A DNA stretch of 64,000 nucleotides from Nocardioidaceae bacterium (GTDB taxonomy: Bacteria; Actinomycetota; Actinomycetes; Propionibacteriales; Nocardioidaceae), in the NCBI GenBank assembly GCA_030447865.1, contig JAUJOD010000001.1, positions 482,909-546,908 of the forward strand, given 5' to 3'. The notes beneath the pieces were generated by a model, which had not been told where the DNA came from, did not search any database, and worked only from the letters and a program-made list of their open reading frames with translations. A program made the position numbers and the translations under genes. Shown here one piece after another: positions 54,300 to 63,784 of this stretch; the first letter of the stretch is position 1, and every line of letters starts with the position of its first letter.

Positions 54300-56855
54300 T
54301 CAGGATCTGGCACCTTGTTCACCTGCCAGCAGGCGGCCGAGTTCCCGCGTGACCGGCCTCGAGAGCTTCCAGTAGCCGATGCCCGCCGCGAGCGAGCAGA
54401 CGACGGCCAGCAGTGGGTAGTCGTTCTCGAGGTAGGGGTAGACCTGCCAGTGCGTCAGGTAGATGTAGAGCGAACTGCTGGCGACGACGCCTAACGCGAT
54501 GACCAGCGGCCTAGGCGCCCGCAGGCCCGGCAGCCACAGCAGCAGCAGGATGCCCACCGCGACAACAGCCTCCCGCTGGAGGTCGCCGAAGAAGCCGAGC
54601 ACCGAGACCGCGATGGCGAGGCTGACCGTGTTGCGCTGCGAGAGCTTGTCCGCCTTCGCCGCCGCCCAGCCCAAAGCGAAGCACCAAAAGACGGCGGCGG
54701 GGGCGTATCGCTCAGTCGGCCCCGCCTCGACGCCGACGAGAAGATAGCGAAGCGCGAGCCCAGTGGCGAGGACGCCGACGGCAACGCCGAACGGCCACCT
54801 GCGTTCAGCCCGGTCTGGGCCGGGCAGCACCAGGAGAACGGTGAGGAGCAGGAGTGTCCAGACCAACGCTTCGAGGAACCAGAACTGCCATTGCACAGTC
54901 CAGGTGTCGCTGCCGAGCAAGCCGTTGAGGAACAGCACGGTCTCGATCGTGTAGGTGCCGGTAAGCAGAGCCATCAGGCCTATCCAGGCAATGCTCGGCA
55001 CCGCGATCTGGGCGAGGGCGGTCACGTTATGACGAACTCGGGAGAGGCGGGAACCGGCGCTTAGCTGGAACCGGGCGAAGTTGTACCCGGCGACTCCCAG
55101 CAGGCAGTGCGCACCGCCGTACACGGTGAAGAGGTTTGCGTGGTTGGCCACGATCAAGATGATGGCCACCGCGCGCACGAGCACGGAGGTTTCCAGCCGC
55201 GCTCCGCGCCAACGCCGCCGGCTGCCCACTTCGGCAAGCTCTCGAATCGGCCTCGTGTGCCAGTCGCGAGGCAGGTGCTCGAGTACGTCGCCAAGCCGCA
55301 CGGACAGCTCGACGTAGGACAGCGAGTCGCCGCCGAGGCTGACAAAGCTGCTGTCGGCGGTGGCGTCGGGTCGGCCGAGAAGCTCTGCGTACAGGTCTCG
55401 GATGTCCGCTACTGCCGTGGCCCTACTGCTGCCCCTCCTCCTCTCATCCGTGGATCGGCGCCCAAGCACCTGCGCATGCCGCTCAAGTGCGCCGTAGTCG
55501 GTCTTGCCGCTGGTCGTCGTCGGCAGCTCCTCGACCTGAGCGCTGTGCACCGCCCCGAGGGGAAGCGAGCAGTGCTCGGCGACGGCGGCCTGCGCCGGTT
55601 TGGCATGCGCATGTCGGGTGACAAAGACATGCAGCCGGTCGCATGCTGACACGCAACGGGCGGGCATCCCGTCGGCTTCGAGGACGCGTTCCAGGTCGTC
55701 AAGGTCGATCCTGAGCCCGAACACCTTGGCAAACCGGCTCTTGCGCCCGATGATCTCGAAGACTCCGTCGGGGTGCCGCCGGGCGATGTCACCTGTTCGC
55801 AGCTCAGTCAGCGTGGAGCCGAGGCACAGGTCAGCAGGGGTCTCGGCGTAGCCCATCATCACATTCGGGCCGCTGTAGACCAGCTCGCCGGAGTCAGGGT
55901 CTGCGCACTCGGGAGTCGGTTCCAGCCGGAAGCTGCCGCCAGGGACGGGTACGCCGATCGCCGCCGGGCGGCTGACCGCGAGATCAGGCGGCAGATAGGC
56001 CATCCGGGCAGTCGCCTCGGTTTGTCCGTACATCACGTAGAAGTCCCAGCCACGCGCGCGCCCCAGTTCGGCGTACCGCGCGACTTTGCCGGGGGCCAGC
56101 CGCCCACCGGCCTGGGTGATGTAGCGCAGCCGCGGGAGGTTGAGATCCGCGAAACCGCACTGGTCGAGCAGGTCGAAGGTGTAGGGGACGCCGGCGAACG
56201 TCGTCGCCCCGGCAGAACTGAACAGCTCCCAGAAGCAGGGGTCGACGACCGACGCGTCGGTCAGCACGAGCCCCGCCCCGCTGAGGAGGTGGCTGTTGAT
56301 GACCGACAACCCGTAGCAGTAGTGCACGGGAAGGCTGGTGGCCGCCCGGTCGGTGGGCGCGATCGACAGATAGTCGGCGATGCTCTCGGCGTTGCTGCGC
56401 AGGTTCTGATGCGAAAGCCGGACCAGTTTCGGGGAGCCGGTCGAGCCCGATGTGCTCAGCAGCAGGGCGAGGTCGGGGTGCAGGTCGTGGGCTGAGTCTT
56501 CCCGTCGTTCCCGCAGCTGCCAGCCCGTGTCGTGACTGGCGAAGACAACGTCGGGGTCGTACGCGTCGACAAGGGCGTCGAGGGACCCCGTGTTGTCGCC
56601 GGGTACGAGGAGGGTGACGTGGCCGCCAGCGACTGCGGCCAGGTACGTCACGATCGGATCAATGTCGTTGGAGCCGGCAATCAGCACCAACCGACGTACG
56701 TCGCCGAGCGCCTCGGCAGTTTGGTCGACCCGCTGCGCCAGGTCGGCGTACGACAGTTCGCCGTCACCGGTGACAAGCGCTGGGCGGTCGCCGAAACTTC
56801 GCAGGTCAGCAAAGGTGATCGCCGGGCGGGTTCTGGTGTCGTACAAGTCGAGCAC
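54300..56855 (-). CDS. Iron-box-controlled adenylation/carrier/acyltransferase-3 fusion
   Basis: An 851-residue three-domain protein. Residues 1-455 are an ANL adenylation domain (STSGSTGSPK at 134-143, YGQTEA near 276, RTGDIARRHPDG near 353, catalytic Lys451 in TSGKTDY). Residues about 480-550 are a carrier domain with phosphopantetheine Ser511 in LGGDSL. From about 555 a ten-helix acyltransferase-3 (OafA-like) domain follows, with Arg561 and His572 spaced as in that family. It resembles DltA, DltC and an acyl-transfer step joined in one chain. GTG start at 56855, 13 bp after an iron box. Acyl or amino-acyl substrate unknown. Confidence 0.88.
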   Translation of the reverse strand: MLDLYDTRTRPAITFADLRSFGDRPALVTGDGELSYADLAQRVDQTAEALGDVRRLVLIAGSNDIDPIVTYLAAVAGGHVTLLVPGDNTGSLDALVDAYDPDVVFASHDTGWQLRERREDSAHDLHPDLALLLSTSGSTGSPKLVRLSHQNLRSNAESIADYLSIAPTDRAATSLPVHYCYGLSVINSHLLSGAGLVLTDASVVDPCFWELFSSAGATTFAGVPYTFDLLDQCGFADLNLPRLRYITQAGGRLAPGKVARYAELGRARGWDFYVMYGQTEATARMAYLPPDLAVSRPAAIGVPVPGGSFRLEPTPECADPDSGELVYSGPNVMMGYAETPADLCLGSTLTELRTGDIARRHPDGVFEIIGRKSRFAKVFGLRIDLDDLERVLEADGMPARCVSACDRLHVFVTRHAHAKPAQAAVAEHCSLPLGAVHSAQVEELPTTTSGKTDYGALERHAQVLGRRSTDERRRGSSRATAVADIRDLYAELLGRPDATADSSFVSLGGDSLSYVELSVRLGDVLEHLPRDWHTRPIRELAEVGSRRRWRGARLETSVLVRAVAIILIVANHANLFTVYGGAHCLLGVAGYNFARFQLSAGSRLSRVRHNVTALAQIAVPSIAWIGLMALLTGTYTIETVLFLNGLLGSDTWTVQWQFWFLEALVWTLLLLTVLLVLPGPDRAERRWPFGVAVGVLATGLALRYLLVGVEAGPTERYAPAAVFWCFALGWAAAKADKLSQRNTVSLAIAVSVLGFFGDLQREAVVAVGILLLLWLPGLRAPRPLVIALGVVASSSLYIYLTHWQVYPYLENDYPLLAVVCSLAAGIGYWKLSRPVTRELGRLLAGEQGARS

Positions 56856-56868
56856 GCCAGGCAGGCTA

Positions 56869-56887
56869 TTAGGTTAGGCTAGCCTAA
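56869..56887 (-). promoter_or_regulatory. DtxR/IdeR iron box upstream of the fusion gene
   Basis: TTAGGTTAGGCTAGCCTAA matches the 19-bp DtxR/IdeR operator (TTAGGTTAGGCTAACCTAA) at 18 of 19 positions. It lies 13 bp before the GTG of the adenylation/acyltransferase gene and overlaps the last bases of fbpC, so iron-replete repressor should block the fusion gene. Confidence 0.92.
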
Positions 56888-57948
56888 GCAAGATCGGTTG
56901 CTAGGGCACCAGGTCTTGCTGGGTCAAAGAGCGTCACCGCCCCACTGACCCGCAACCGGACGATCGCACCGGTCGGAGGCACCGCAGAGCCGATGGTGCG
57001 GGCAACGACATGCGGCCCGGACGGCAGCAGGTCCAACCGCAGCGCGGCGTCGTGCCCATAGAAGCTGACCTCCGTCACTCGTGCCGCGACTCCGTCCTCG
57101 TGGCCGTCGTCGACCTGAATCTGCTCCGGGCGGATGAGGACTTGGGCGTCGCCTCGCGCCTGGGCATGCGGCACGCTCAGGACACCCAGCGCGCACCTGG
57201 CCAGGCCGTCGTACACCTGGGCAGGCAGCACCGTCGCGCCGCCGACGAACACGGCGATCTCCGGATCGACGGGAGCCCGGTACACCTCAGTCGGGGAACC
57301 GACCTGCGCCAGGCGTCCTTTGCGCATGACGCCGACCTGGTCGGCCAGCGACAGCGCTTCGTTCTGGTCATGCGTGACGAGCACCGCTGTGGCCACGGCC
57401 GCTCGCAGGGCGCGTACGACGCTGCGCCCGGTCCCTTCGCGCAACGACGCGTCGAGCGACGAGAACGGCTCGTCCAGCAGCACCATCGCCGGCTCGGGGG
57501 CCAGCGCACGGGCGAGCGCCACCCGCTGCTGCTGACCGCCCGACAGTTCGTGTGGGTATCGGCCCGCGATGCTGCGGGGAAGCTCGACGAGTTCGAGCAT
57601 CTCACCGATGCGTGGTCCGCCTCGCAGCGCTCGCGGCAAGCCGAAGGTGATGTTGGCGGCGACGTCGAGATGCGGAAACAGCGCACCTTCTTGCGGAACG
57701 TAGCCGACCCGGCGCCGTTGCGGCGCGACCGATCGCCCGTTGCCGACGACTGTCCGGTCACCCAGCCGGACCACCCCGGCATCTGGCTCGACGAAGCCGG
57801 CGACGATGCGCAGCAGCGTCGTCTTTCCGCAGCCCGACGGCCCGAGGATTGCGGTGATGCTGCCGTGGTTGACCTGCAGGTCCAACCCCGACAAGACGAG
57901 TTTGTCGCCGAAGCTCTTGACGAGGCCCTGGGTCGCGAGCGCGCTCAC
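56884..57948 (-). CDS. fbpC: Ferric iron ABC transporter ATPase FbpC
   Basis: A 354-residue ABC ATPase of the FbpC/PotA type: Walker A GPSGCGKTTLL, signature LSGGQQQRVALARAL, Walker B MVLLDEPFSSLDA, then a C-terminal TOBE_2 domain (about 270-345). It overlaps fbpB by 4 bp. Its stop runs into the iron box of the next gene. Confidence 0.94.
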   Translation of the reverse strand: MSALATQGLVKSFGDKLVLSGLDLQVNHGSITAILGPSGCGKTTLLRIVAGFVEPDAGVVRLGDRTVVGNGRSVAPQRRRVGYVPQEGALFPHLDVAANITFGLPRALRGGPRIGEMLELVELPRSIAGRYPHELSGGQQQRVALARALAPEPAMVLLDEPFSSLDASLREGTGRSVVRALRAAVATAVLVTHDQNEALSLADQVGVMRKGRLAQVGSPTEVYRAPVDPEIAVFVGGATVLPAQVYDGLARCALGVLSVPHAQARGDAQVLIRPEQIQVDDGHEDGVAARVTEVSFYGHDAALRLDLLPSGPHVVARTIGSAVPPTGAIVRLRVSGAVTLFDPARPGALATDLA

Positions 57949-59510
57949 GGCGTCATCAACCTCCTGGGGTGTCTGGTGAGCAGGAACGTCGCGGGCATCG
58001 AGAGCAGCACCATCAGCAGCGCGTACGGAGCCGCTGCCCCGTACGCCAATGCTGCCGACGCCGACCAGAACTCCGTCGCCAGTGTGCTCGTCTCGATCGG
58101 GGCGAGCAACAACGTGGCCGTCAGCTCGGTCACCACGGCGAGGAACACCAACGCCGCGCCGGTGCCCAGCCCCGGCAGGATCAAGGGCAAGGTGACCCGG
58201 CGAGCCGTCGTCAACGGTCCGGCGCCAAGGCTGCGCGAGACTTCGTCAAGCCGCGGTGGCGCCTGCTCGAGGGCAGCCCGCACGCTCACCACCGCCCGCG
58301 GCAGAAACATGATGGCGTAGGCCAACAGGAGCAGTGCGAACGTCTGGTACGCCGGCCGCACGATGCGGATCGAGACGGTTATCAGCGCGAGCGCGACGAC
58401 GATGCCGGGCAGGGAGTTCGCGACGTACGTGCTGCGCTCCACGAGGGTGCTGGCGCGGCTGCGATGACGGACGGCGAGCCAGGCGACCGGTACGGCGAGC
58501 AGTGTGGTCAGCAGTGCACCGGCCACTCCGACTCCCACGGAGGTCGCCGCAGCAGTGGCGAGCTCGCCCAGCGGGAACTCGGTCGAGGAGCCGACGACGA
58601 GCCAGTGGATCAAGCTGCCGATCGGCACCCCCAGTGCCAGCACGACCAAGGTGCTCAGCCCCGCTAGCGCGACGCCGGTCAGTCCACGGAGCCGGTGCCG
58701 GGGCGCCGTACGCGCGACTCCACGACCCGTTCGGGCATATCGCCGGTGGCCGCGGAGCCGCAGCTCGCCCAGCAGCAGCACCAGACAGCACAGCACGAGC
58801 ACGCTCGCGAGCATGTTGGCTGCCGGCCCGTTGAACGAGGAGCGGTACTGGTCGTAGATCGCGGTGGTGAACGTCGGGAACCGCAGCAGTTGCAAGGCAC
58901 CGAACTCAGCGAGCAGGTGCAGGCCGACCAGCAGCGCGCCGCCGAGGATCGCGGGTCGAAGCTGCGGAACGACGACGCGCAGGAAGGTGCCCCAAGCGCT
59001 GTGGTTCAGCGTGTACGCCGCCTCCTCCAACGCGGGGTCGAGGCCGCGCAACGCGGCTGCCACGGGCAGGTAGACCAGCGGGTAGTACGACAGGGTGACG
59101 ATCAGCACGGCCCCGCCGAAGCCCTCCACTCGGTGGGTCAGTGACACCCACCCGAAGCCGTTGACGAAGGCGGGCACTGCGAGCGGAGCTGCCAGCAGCA
59201 CGTGCCAGCCGCGCTGCAGCGGCACGTCGGTGCGTTCGACCAGCCAGGCGCACGCCGTACCGATCACGATGCTGAGCACGACGCCACCCACAACGAGCCG
59301 GCCGGTGTTGAAGAGGAGCTCGCCGACCCGCGGCCGCACGATCAGCCGCCACGCCTCCTCCGGGCCGACGGTGACCGTGTAGACGACCACGAAGCCCAGC
59401 GGGATGAGCGCGAGCGCAGCGACCGTCGCTCCAACGGCCAGGAGAACCGGTGGGGGGCCCGTGCGTGGGTTGCCGACCGTTCCGGCTGATGTCGCCTCGT
59501 CGACGGTCAA
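57945..59510 (-). CDS. fbpB: Ferric iron ABC transporter permease FbpB
   Basis: A 521-residue permease with two fused BPD-type membrane domains (about 60-260 and 310-515, roughly 12 helices). Each has an EAA-loop-like segment, the first EEAAYTLNHSAWGTFLRVVVPQL (in parts), the second SRSLGAGPLTTARRVTLPL. This double arrangement is typical of FbpB/SfuB ferric permeases. Overlaps fbpA and fbpC by 4 bp each. Confidence 0.94.
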   Translation of the reverse strand: MTVDEATSAGTVGNPRTGPPPVLLAVGATVAALALIPLGFVVVYTVTVGPEEAWRLIVRPRVGELLFNTGRLVVGGVVLSIVIGTACAWLVERTDVPLQRGWHVLLAAPLAVPAFVNGFGWVSLTHRVEGFGGAVLIVTLSYYPLVYLPVAAALRGLDPALEEAAYTLNHSAWGTFLRVVVPQLRPAILGGALLVGLHLLAEFGALQLLRFPTFTTAIYDQYRSSFNGPAANMLASVLVLCCLVLLLGELRLRGHRRYARTGRGVARTAPRHRLRGLTGVALAGLSTLVVLALGVPIGSLIHWLVVGSSTEFPLGELATAAATSVGVGVAGALLTTLLAVPVAWLAVRHRSRASTLVERSTYVANSLPGIVVALALITVSIRIVRPAYQTFALLLLAYAIMFLPRAVVSVRAALEQAPPRLDEVSRSLGAGPLTTARRVTLPLILPGLGTGAALVFLAVVTELTATLLLAPIETSTLATEFWSASAALAYGAAAPYALLMVLLSMPATFLLTRHPRRLMTP

Positions 59511-60520
59511 AGTAGGCCGACGTCCTGCATGAGCTCGATCACCTTGGGCCCGTTCAGTCCGGAGATCTCTACCCGAGGTGGCTCCAGCTCGTTGAACGAC
59601 TTGACCGGCGGATCCAGCGCGACCTGTGGGTTGAGCGGGTACTCCAGCGCGTAGCTGTCGGCAAGCGCCTGCTGACCTTCGACGCCGCTGAGGTAGCGCA
59701 CGAACCTCTCCGCGTCGTCCTGCTTCTCACTCGACGCGAGCACACCGGCGCCGGAGACGCTGACGAACGCCCCAGGGTCTTGGTCGTCGAAGAAGTGAAG
59801 GGCCGAGTTCGAGCTGTTCTCACCAGCCTCTTTCTGGTCCCGGTACCAGTAGTAGTGGTAGATCACGCCGACGTCGACCTCGCCGGCGTCCACCGCCTCC
59901 ATCACGACGTTGTTGCCGTCGTACACCTCGCCGTTTGCTGCGAGGCCCTCGAGCCAGGCGGCGGTCGCAGCCTCACCCTCGAGGTCGAGGACGGCGCTCA
60001 CGATCGCCTGGAAGTCGGCGCCAGACGGCGAGAAGGCGACTCTGCCGTCCCACTGCGGCTCCGCCAGGTCGAGGATCGACTCCGGCAGTTCATCCTCGCT
60101 GACGTTCGCGGTGTTGTAGATCAAGACGGTCGAGCGCGCCGCGAAGCCCATCCAGTGCCCGTTGCTCGGTGAGAACTGCTCGGGCACCTGTGCCAGCGTC
60201 CGCTTGTCAAGTGGTTCAAACAGGCCTCTGCTGTCGACCAGCGACATGGCCGGAGAGTTCTCCGTCAGAAAGACGTCCGCGGGTGACGCGTCGCCCTCTT
60301 GGACGAGCTGGTTGGCAAGCTCGAAGTCGTCACCGTTGCGCAGCTTCACGTCGATGCCGGTCTGTTCGGTGAAGCCAGGGGCGATCTCCTCGATGAGCTC
60401 CTCGTGCTGCGCGTTGTAGACGGTGATGTAGGGGCCGGAGTCTCCCCCGCTGCACGAGCTCAACACCAACGCCGCCGCGGCGATCGGCGCAGTCGCCCAG
60501 GCACGACTCTTCGTTCCCAC
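59507..60520 (-). CDS. fbpA: Ferric iron-binding lipoprotein FbpA
   Basis: A 337-residue extracellular solute-binding protein. A signal peptide ends in the lipobox LSSC (Cys near 23), then ITVYNAQHEELIEE, the common FbpA N-terminus. The IYHYYWYRDQKE segment near residue 220 carries the adjacent tyrosines that bind ferric iron in this family. It delivers Fe3+ to FbpBC. An iron box lies 15 bp upstream. Confidence 0.93.
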   Translation of the reverse strand: MGTKSRAWATAPIAAAALVLSSCSGGDSGPYITVYNAQHEELIEEIAPGFTEQTGIDVKLRNGDDFELANQLVQEGDASPADVFLTENSPAMSLVDSRGLFEPLDKRTLAQVPEQFSPSNGHWMGFAARSTVLIYNTANVSEDELPESILDLAEPQWDGRVAFSPSGADFQAIVSAVLDLEGEAATAAWLEGLAANGEVYDGNNVVMEAVDAGEVDVGVIYHYYWYRDQKEAGENSSNSALHFFDDQDPGAFVSVSGAGVLASSEKQDDAERFVRYLSGVEGQQALADSYALEYPLNPQVALDPPVKSFNELEPPRVEISGLNGPKVIELMQDVGLL

Positions 60521-60534
60521 GGTTCCCCTCGAAG

Positions 60535-60553
60535 TTAGGTTCGCCTTACCTTA
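60535..60553 (-). promoter_or_regulatory. DtxR/IdeR-type iron box upstream of fbpABC
   Basis: TTAGGTTCGCCTTACCTTA matches the iron-box consensus at 15 of 19 positions with both TTAGG and CCTTA/CCTAA half-sites kept. It sits just upstream of fbpA, as expected for iron repression of the transporter. Confidence 0.8.
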
Positions 60554-60719
60554 GTCGACCCTCTTGTCGGCAGAGAAAGCGGCGCTGTTCGCAGGCGCGC
60601 TTCGGCACCACGACAGTCGGCCCTCCGACAGGAGCGATCGCGAGGCTTGCCTGGTCTTGGCGGGTAAACACGATGCCACCGGCGACACTTTCTTTACCTG
60701 CGGTGGGGTCGACGGCTCC

Positions 60720-60884
60720 TTACTGCGAGACGCAGAACTCGTTGCCCTCGGGGTCGGTGAGCGTGACCCAGGTATGCGGCCCCTGCGGGCCGGGGTGCGA
60801 CATGACCGCACCGTTGGCGACCATCGCGTCGACGACTTCCCCGGCGTCGTCGTCACCGACCCGAAGGTCGAGGTGGACTCGGTG
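60720..60884 (-). pseudogene. C-terminal fragment of a VOC-family (glyoxalase-like) gene
   Basis: Encodes about 53 residues: HRVHLDLRVGDDDAGEVV, then GAVMSHPGPQGP and the end TLTDPEGNEFCVSQ, the last half of a glyoxalase-like VOC domain. Everything before the HR is missing: the fragment begins directly at the 3' end of tRNA-Arg, so the gene was cut at that point. There is no start codon or ribosome site of its own. Confidence 0.75.
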
Positions 60885-60957
60885 CGCGCTCGGAGGGATT
60901 CGAACCCCCAACCTTTTGATCCGTAGTCAAATGCTCTATCCGTTGAGCTACGAGCGC
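60885..60957 (-). tRNA. tRNA-Arg (ACG)
   Basis: A 73-nt tRNA without encoded CCA: acceptor GCGCTCG with CGAGCGC, anticodon stem TTTGA/TCAAA with loop CTACGGA (anticodon ACG), T-loop TTCGAAT. Its A34 is the substrate of TadA, also encoded in this window. Its 3' end touches the VOC fragment. Confidence 0.96.
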
Positions 60958-61252
60958 CGGCTGCGATGCGTCGTACCAGAGCCTCACCGGCCGCTGGAAC
61001 GCCCAGGCAGTCTAGCCCGGACGACAGCGCGCGCGGAAACCTGAGCACACCGAGGGCACCGGCAGGCCTAGTTCACGACGGACCGGCTCCGGCTCGACCC
61101 GAGTCGCGCCTGATAACCCCTCGGGCGGTACGGTGTCAGTCACCGACCGCCAAAAAAGGGATGGTCGCCCGTATCCACATCAGTCCGCTGCGGGGTTGCA
61201 GCGGCCGGTGGCCTCGACGCCACCGCGGTGCGCGAGAGGGATGACGCCAGGC

Positions 61253-63088
61253 ATGACTGCCGACACAGCAACCGACACAGCCGGTACGCCGGCTGGTACC
61301 GCCCCGACCACCCACGCCAGGCTGCGTGCCTGGGTCGACGAGGTGGCGGCGCTGACCCAGCCAGCCGAGGTGCACTGGTGCGACGGCTCCGACACGGAGT
61401 GGGACCGGCTGACCGACGAGCTGGTCAAGGCAGGCACGTTCGTCCGGTTGGACCCCGACAAGAAGCCGAACTCTTATTGGTGCGCCTCCGACCCGACCGA
61501 CGTGGCCCGCGTCGAGGACCGCACCTTCATCTGCTCGGTCGACGAGGCCGACGCCGGACCCACCAACAACTGGATGGCGCCCGATGAGATGAAGGCGCGC
61601 ATGACCGATCTGTACCGCGGCTGCATGCGGGGTCGCACCATGTACGTCATCCCGTTCGTGATGGGCCACCTCAACGCCGAGTCGCCGATGTTCGGCGTGG
61701 AGATCACGGACTCGGCGTACGTCGTGGTCTCGATGCGGGTAATGGCCCGCATGGGCGCCGACGTGCTGGCCCGGATGGAGGAGCTCGACGCCGACTTCGT
61801 CCCCTGTCTGCACTCGGTCGGTGCGCCGCTCGAGCCGGGGCAGGCCGACGTACCGTGGCCGTGCAGCCACACGAAGTACATCACCCACTTCCCCGAGGAG
61901 CGCACGATCTGGAGCTACGGCTCCGGCTACGGCGGGAACGCGCTGCTCGGCAAGAAGTGCTACGCGCTGCGCATCGCCTCAGCCAAGGCCCGCGACGAGG
62001 GCTGGCTCGCCGAGCACATGCTGATCCTGAAGCTCACGTCGCCGTACGGCCTGGTCAAGTACGTCGCAGCGGCGTTCCCCAGCGCCTGTGGCAAGACCAA
62101 CCTCGCCATGCTCGAGCCCACCATCCCCGGCTGGAAGGTCGAGACGCTCGGCGACGACATCGCCTGGATGCGCTTCGGCGACGACGGCCGCCTCTACGCC
62201 GTCAACCCGGAGTTTGGCTTCTTCGGCGTCGCGCCGGGCACCAACGAGCGCACCAACCCCAATGCGATGCGCACGATCGAGCGCGGCAACTCCATCTTCA
62301 CCAACGTCGCCCTCACCGACGACGGCGACATCTGGTGGGAGGGCATGGAGGGCGACCCGCAGCACCTGACCTCCTGGAAGAAACAGGACTGGACACCCGC
62401 CACCGGCGAGCTCAGCTCCCACCCCAACAGCCGGTACTGCACCCCGATCAAGCAGTGCCCGATCCTCGCGCCGGAGTACGACGACCCGAACGGCGTACCG
62501 ATCGACGCCATCCTCTTCGGTGGGCGACGGAAGACGACGATCCCGCTGGTGACCGAAGCGCGCGACTGGGTGCACGGCACGTTCATGGGTGCGACGCTGT
62601 CGAGCGAGACAACCGCCGCGGCCACCGGCGCTGTGGGCGTCGTACGTCGTGACCCGATGGCGATGCTGCCCTTCATCGGCTACAACGCCGCCGACTACTT
62701 CAACCACTGGATCACTGTCGGCAAGGAGCACGACGCAGCGAAACTGCCGCGCATCTTCTACGTCAACTGGTTCCGCCGCAACTCAGCAGGCGGATTCCTG
62801 TGGCCAGGATTCGGCGAGAACAGCCGAGTCCTGAAATGGATCGTCGAGCGCATCGAGGGCACCGGTGAGGCCGCTGAAACGCCGATCGGTTACGTGCCGA
62901 CTCTCGACGCTCTCGACCTTGCCGGTATCGAGGTCACGCGCGAGGAGGTCGAGGCGGCGCTCGCCGTCGACGCTGAGGAGTGGCGGGACGAGATCCCCTC
63001 GATCACCGAGTGGTTCGAGCAGTTCGGCGACAAGCTACCGACCGTGCTGTGGACCGAGCTCGACAGTCTCAAGGCCCGCCTCAGCTGA
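61253..63088 (+). CDS. pckG: Phosphoenolpyruvate carboxykinase (GTP)
   Basis: A 611-residue GTP-dependent PEPCK, normal length. The kinase-1 loop [13 protein letters not shown] with the active-site cysteine lies near residue 280; [17 protein letters not shown] and [12 protein letters not shown] are family signatures. It converts oxaloacetate to PEP in gluconeogenesis, which fits growth on acetate via the actP/acs cluster. ATG at 61253 preferred; ATG 61241 sits directly after GAGAGGG with no spacing. The 295 bp between tRNA-Arg and the start show no other gene. Confidence 0.96.
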   Translation: MTADTATDTAGTPAGTAPTTHARLRAWVDEVAALTQPAEVHWCDGSDTEWDRLTDELVKAGTFVRLDPDKKPNSYWCASDPTDVARVEDRTFICSVDEADAGPTNNWMAPDEMKARMTDLYRGCMRGRTMYVIPFVMGHLNAESPMFGVEITDSAYVVVSMRVMARMGADVLARMEELDADFVPCLHSVGAPLEPGQADVPWPCSHTKYITHFPEERTIWSYGSGYGGNALLGKKCYALRIASAKARDEGWLAEHMLILKLTSPYGLVKYVAAAFPSACGKTNLAMLEPTIPGWKVETLGDDIAWMRFGDDGRLYAVNPEFGFFGVAPGTNERTNPNAMRTIERGNSIFTNVALTDDGDIWWEGMEGDPQHLTSWKKQDWTPATGELSSHPNSRYCTPIKQCPILAPEYDDPNGVPIDAILFGGRRKTTIPLVTEARDWVHGTFMGATLSSETTAAATGAVGVVRRDPMAMLPFIGYNAADYFNHWITVGKEHDAAKLPRIFYVNWFRRNSAGGFLWPGFGENSRVLKWIVERIEGTGEAAETPIGYVPTLDALDLAGIEVTREEVEAALAVDAEEWRDEIPSITEWFEQFGDKLPTVLWTELDSLKARLS

Positions 63089-63187
63089 CCCCTCAAAGGT
63101 CGTCTCAGCCGGCCCCCTCCGATCCGCCCGATTGGACCAGGCGGAAAGCTCCGCACTGGGTCGGACGAATCCCCAGTGAGGGGTCGC

Positions 63188-63487
63188 TCAGATGCCCATC
63201 GGTGGGGCTGGTTGCCGGTTCTCCGGGCCCTCGTTGTTGGTCGGCTCGGCGCCCGCGACGCGCTTCGCCACGTAGACCGTTTCGCCTGGTGAACCCGAGG
63301 ACTCGCCCGTGGCCGAATCGACCGCACTGGCTGCCTTTTCCTTGGCCGCCTCTGCCTTGCGCTGCACCCGCGGGTCGGTCCACACTCGCTGCGCCTGGCC
63401 CTTGATCTGGTCGTACCGCTCACGGCCGGCCCGAGCACCGAGGACATACCCGATCGCTCCGCCAGCCAGCATCGTCAGCTTGCCCAT
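63188..63487 (-). CDS. Small YtxH-like membrane protein
   Basis: A 99-residue protein starting MGKLTMLAGGAIGYVLGARAG (one short Gly-rich helix, residues 3-20), then GRERYDQIKGQAQRVW, an Ala/Lys/Glu amphipathic helix and an acidic tail. The pattern is that of YtxH-like proteins common in actinobacteria. ATG at 63487 has GGAG upstream. Function unknown; convergent with pckG. Confidence 0.8.
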   Translation of the reverse strand: MGKLTMLAGGAIGYVLGARAGRERYDQIKGQAQRVWTDPRVQRKAEAAKEKAASAVDSATGESSGSPGETVYVAKRVAGAEPTNNEGPENRQPAPPMGI

Positions 63488-63636
63488 GGTTTCTCCTTGT
63501 GTCGTACCGATCGTCGAGGTTCCCAACCTAGTGGACTGCTCTTCCCCTGCCCATTCGTCCAACCCAGGAGGGTCTACGCCTGGCGCAGTCGGACGAATCG
63601 CAAACCGGCTGGGCGGCGGGGGTGCTGCCGACGAGG

Positions 63637-63729
63637 TGGCGGAGGTGGCGGGATTTGAACCCGCGAGAGGGGATTACCCTCAACCCGCTTAGCAGGCGGG
63701 CGCCATAAACCGGGCTAGGCGACACCTCC
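63637..63729 (-). tRNA. tRNA-Ser (GCT)
   Basis: A 93-nt class II tRNA: acceptor GGAGGTG with CACCTCC, anticodon stem CCCGC/GCGGG with loop CTGCTAA (anticodon GCT), long variable arm, T-loop TTCAAAT and encoded CCA at 63637-63639. Confidence 0.94.
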
Positions 63730-63784
63730 ACATCGCCGAGACGACGACCCCACACCTTATCGCCACACCTCGCGCGAAGAGCCG

